Shown: positions 32,758-64,000 of the stretch, piece by piece
Position numbering within the stretch: position 1 is the first letter of the stretch
Layout: each line of letters opens with the position of its first letter
Assembly (NCBI GenBank): GCA_018857735.1
Contig: JABMCL010001612.1
Span: 620,001 to 684,000, forward strand
DNA: 64,000 nucleotides
Source: Alviniconcha marisindica
Taxonomy: Eukaryota; Mollusca; Gastropoda; Provannidae
Reading direction: 5' to 3'
The notes under the pieces: model-generated
Database searches by the model: none
What the model was told of the DNA's origin: nothing
What the model saw: the letters and a program-made list of their open reading frames with translations, nothing else
Translations under genes and position numbers: made by a program

Positions 32758-64000
<31,243 letters not shown>

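Overview
The window looks like the nuclear genome of a gastropod mollusc. The grounds are spliced genes with kilobase introns, very dense (CA)n, (GA)n and poly-C/G tracts, decayed non-LTR retrotransposon pieces, several tRNA-derived SINEs, and a short interspersed repeat of a kind I associate with gastropods. There are no operons, Shine-Dalgarno sites, CRISPR arrays or credible tRNA/rRNA genes. The gastropod assignment is an inference from repeat and protein character, not from a database match.

Three gene loci can be supported. (1) At 0.7-4.0 kb on the minus strand are two exons of a MACPF-fold protein resembling the stonustoxin/neoverrucotoxin-like branch. The gene is incomplete in the window, and its upstream exon is flanked by a large 83-bp minisatellite. 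(2) At 16.3-25.0 kb on the plus strand is a complete four-exon gene for an unrecognised basic 248-residue protein, followed by a long 3' UTR with a good polyadenylation signal near 27.11 kb. (3) At 32.76-63.47 kb on the minus strand are the last 34 coding exons of SMG1, the PIKK-family kinase of nonsense-mediated mRNA decay. They run from the C-terminal part of the kinase domain through the long insertion region to the FATC tail. All splice phases agree across 1,480 codons including the stop. The 5' half of SMG1 lies beyond the right edge. Genes 2 and 3 converge on about 5.6 kb of sequence (27.1-32.8 kb) with no recognisable gene.

Between loci 1 and 2 (6.3-16.3 kb) lie compound microsatellites, tRNA-like SINE heads, the 3' part of a LINE reverse-transcriptase ORF with frameshifts, and a decayed retrotransposon RNase H fragment.

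The most striking feature is not a gene. Almost every long intron carries a private minisatellite (period about 23-118 bp), and many of these arrays start at an exon-intron junction and copy it. The clearest case is at 62.27-62.89 kb, where the 3' end of a kinase-domain exon and its splice donor are repeated, leaving eight extra intact donor motifs. Similar junction-copying arrays lie at SMG1 exons near 44.1, 46.1, 46.75, 50.5, 53.8 and 56.7 kb, at the third exon of the 248-residue gene (22.45 kb), and at the MACPF exon (4.0 kb). A palindromic foldback element (52.2-52.6 and 55.4-55.6 kb, with a fragment at 27.8 kb) and a SINE family present on both strands (49.9-50.4 and 60.1-60.3 kb) are also described.
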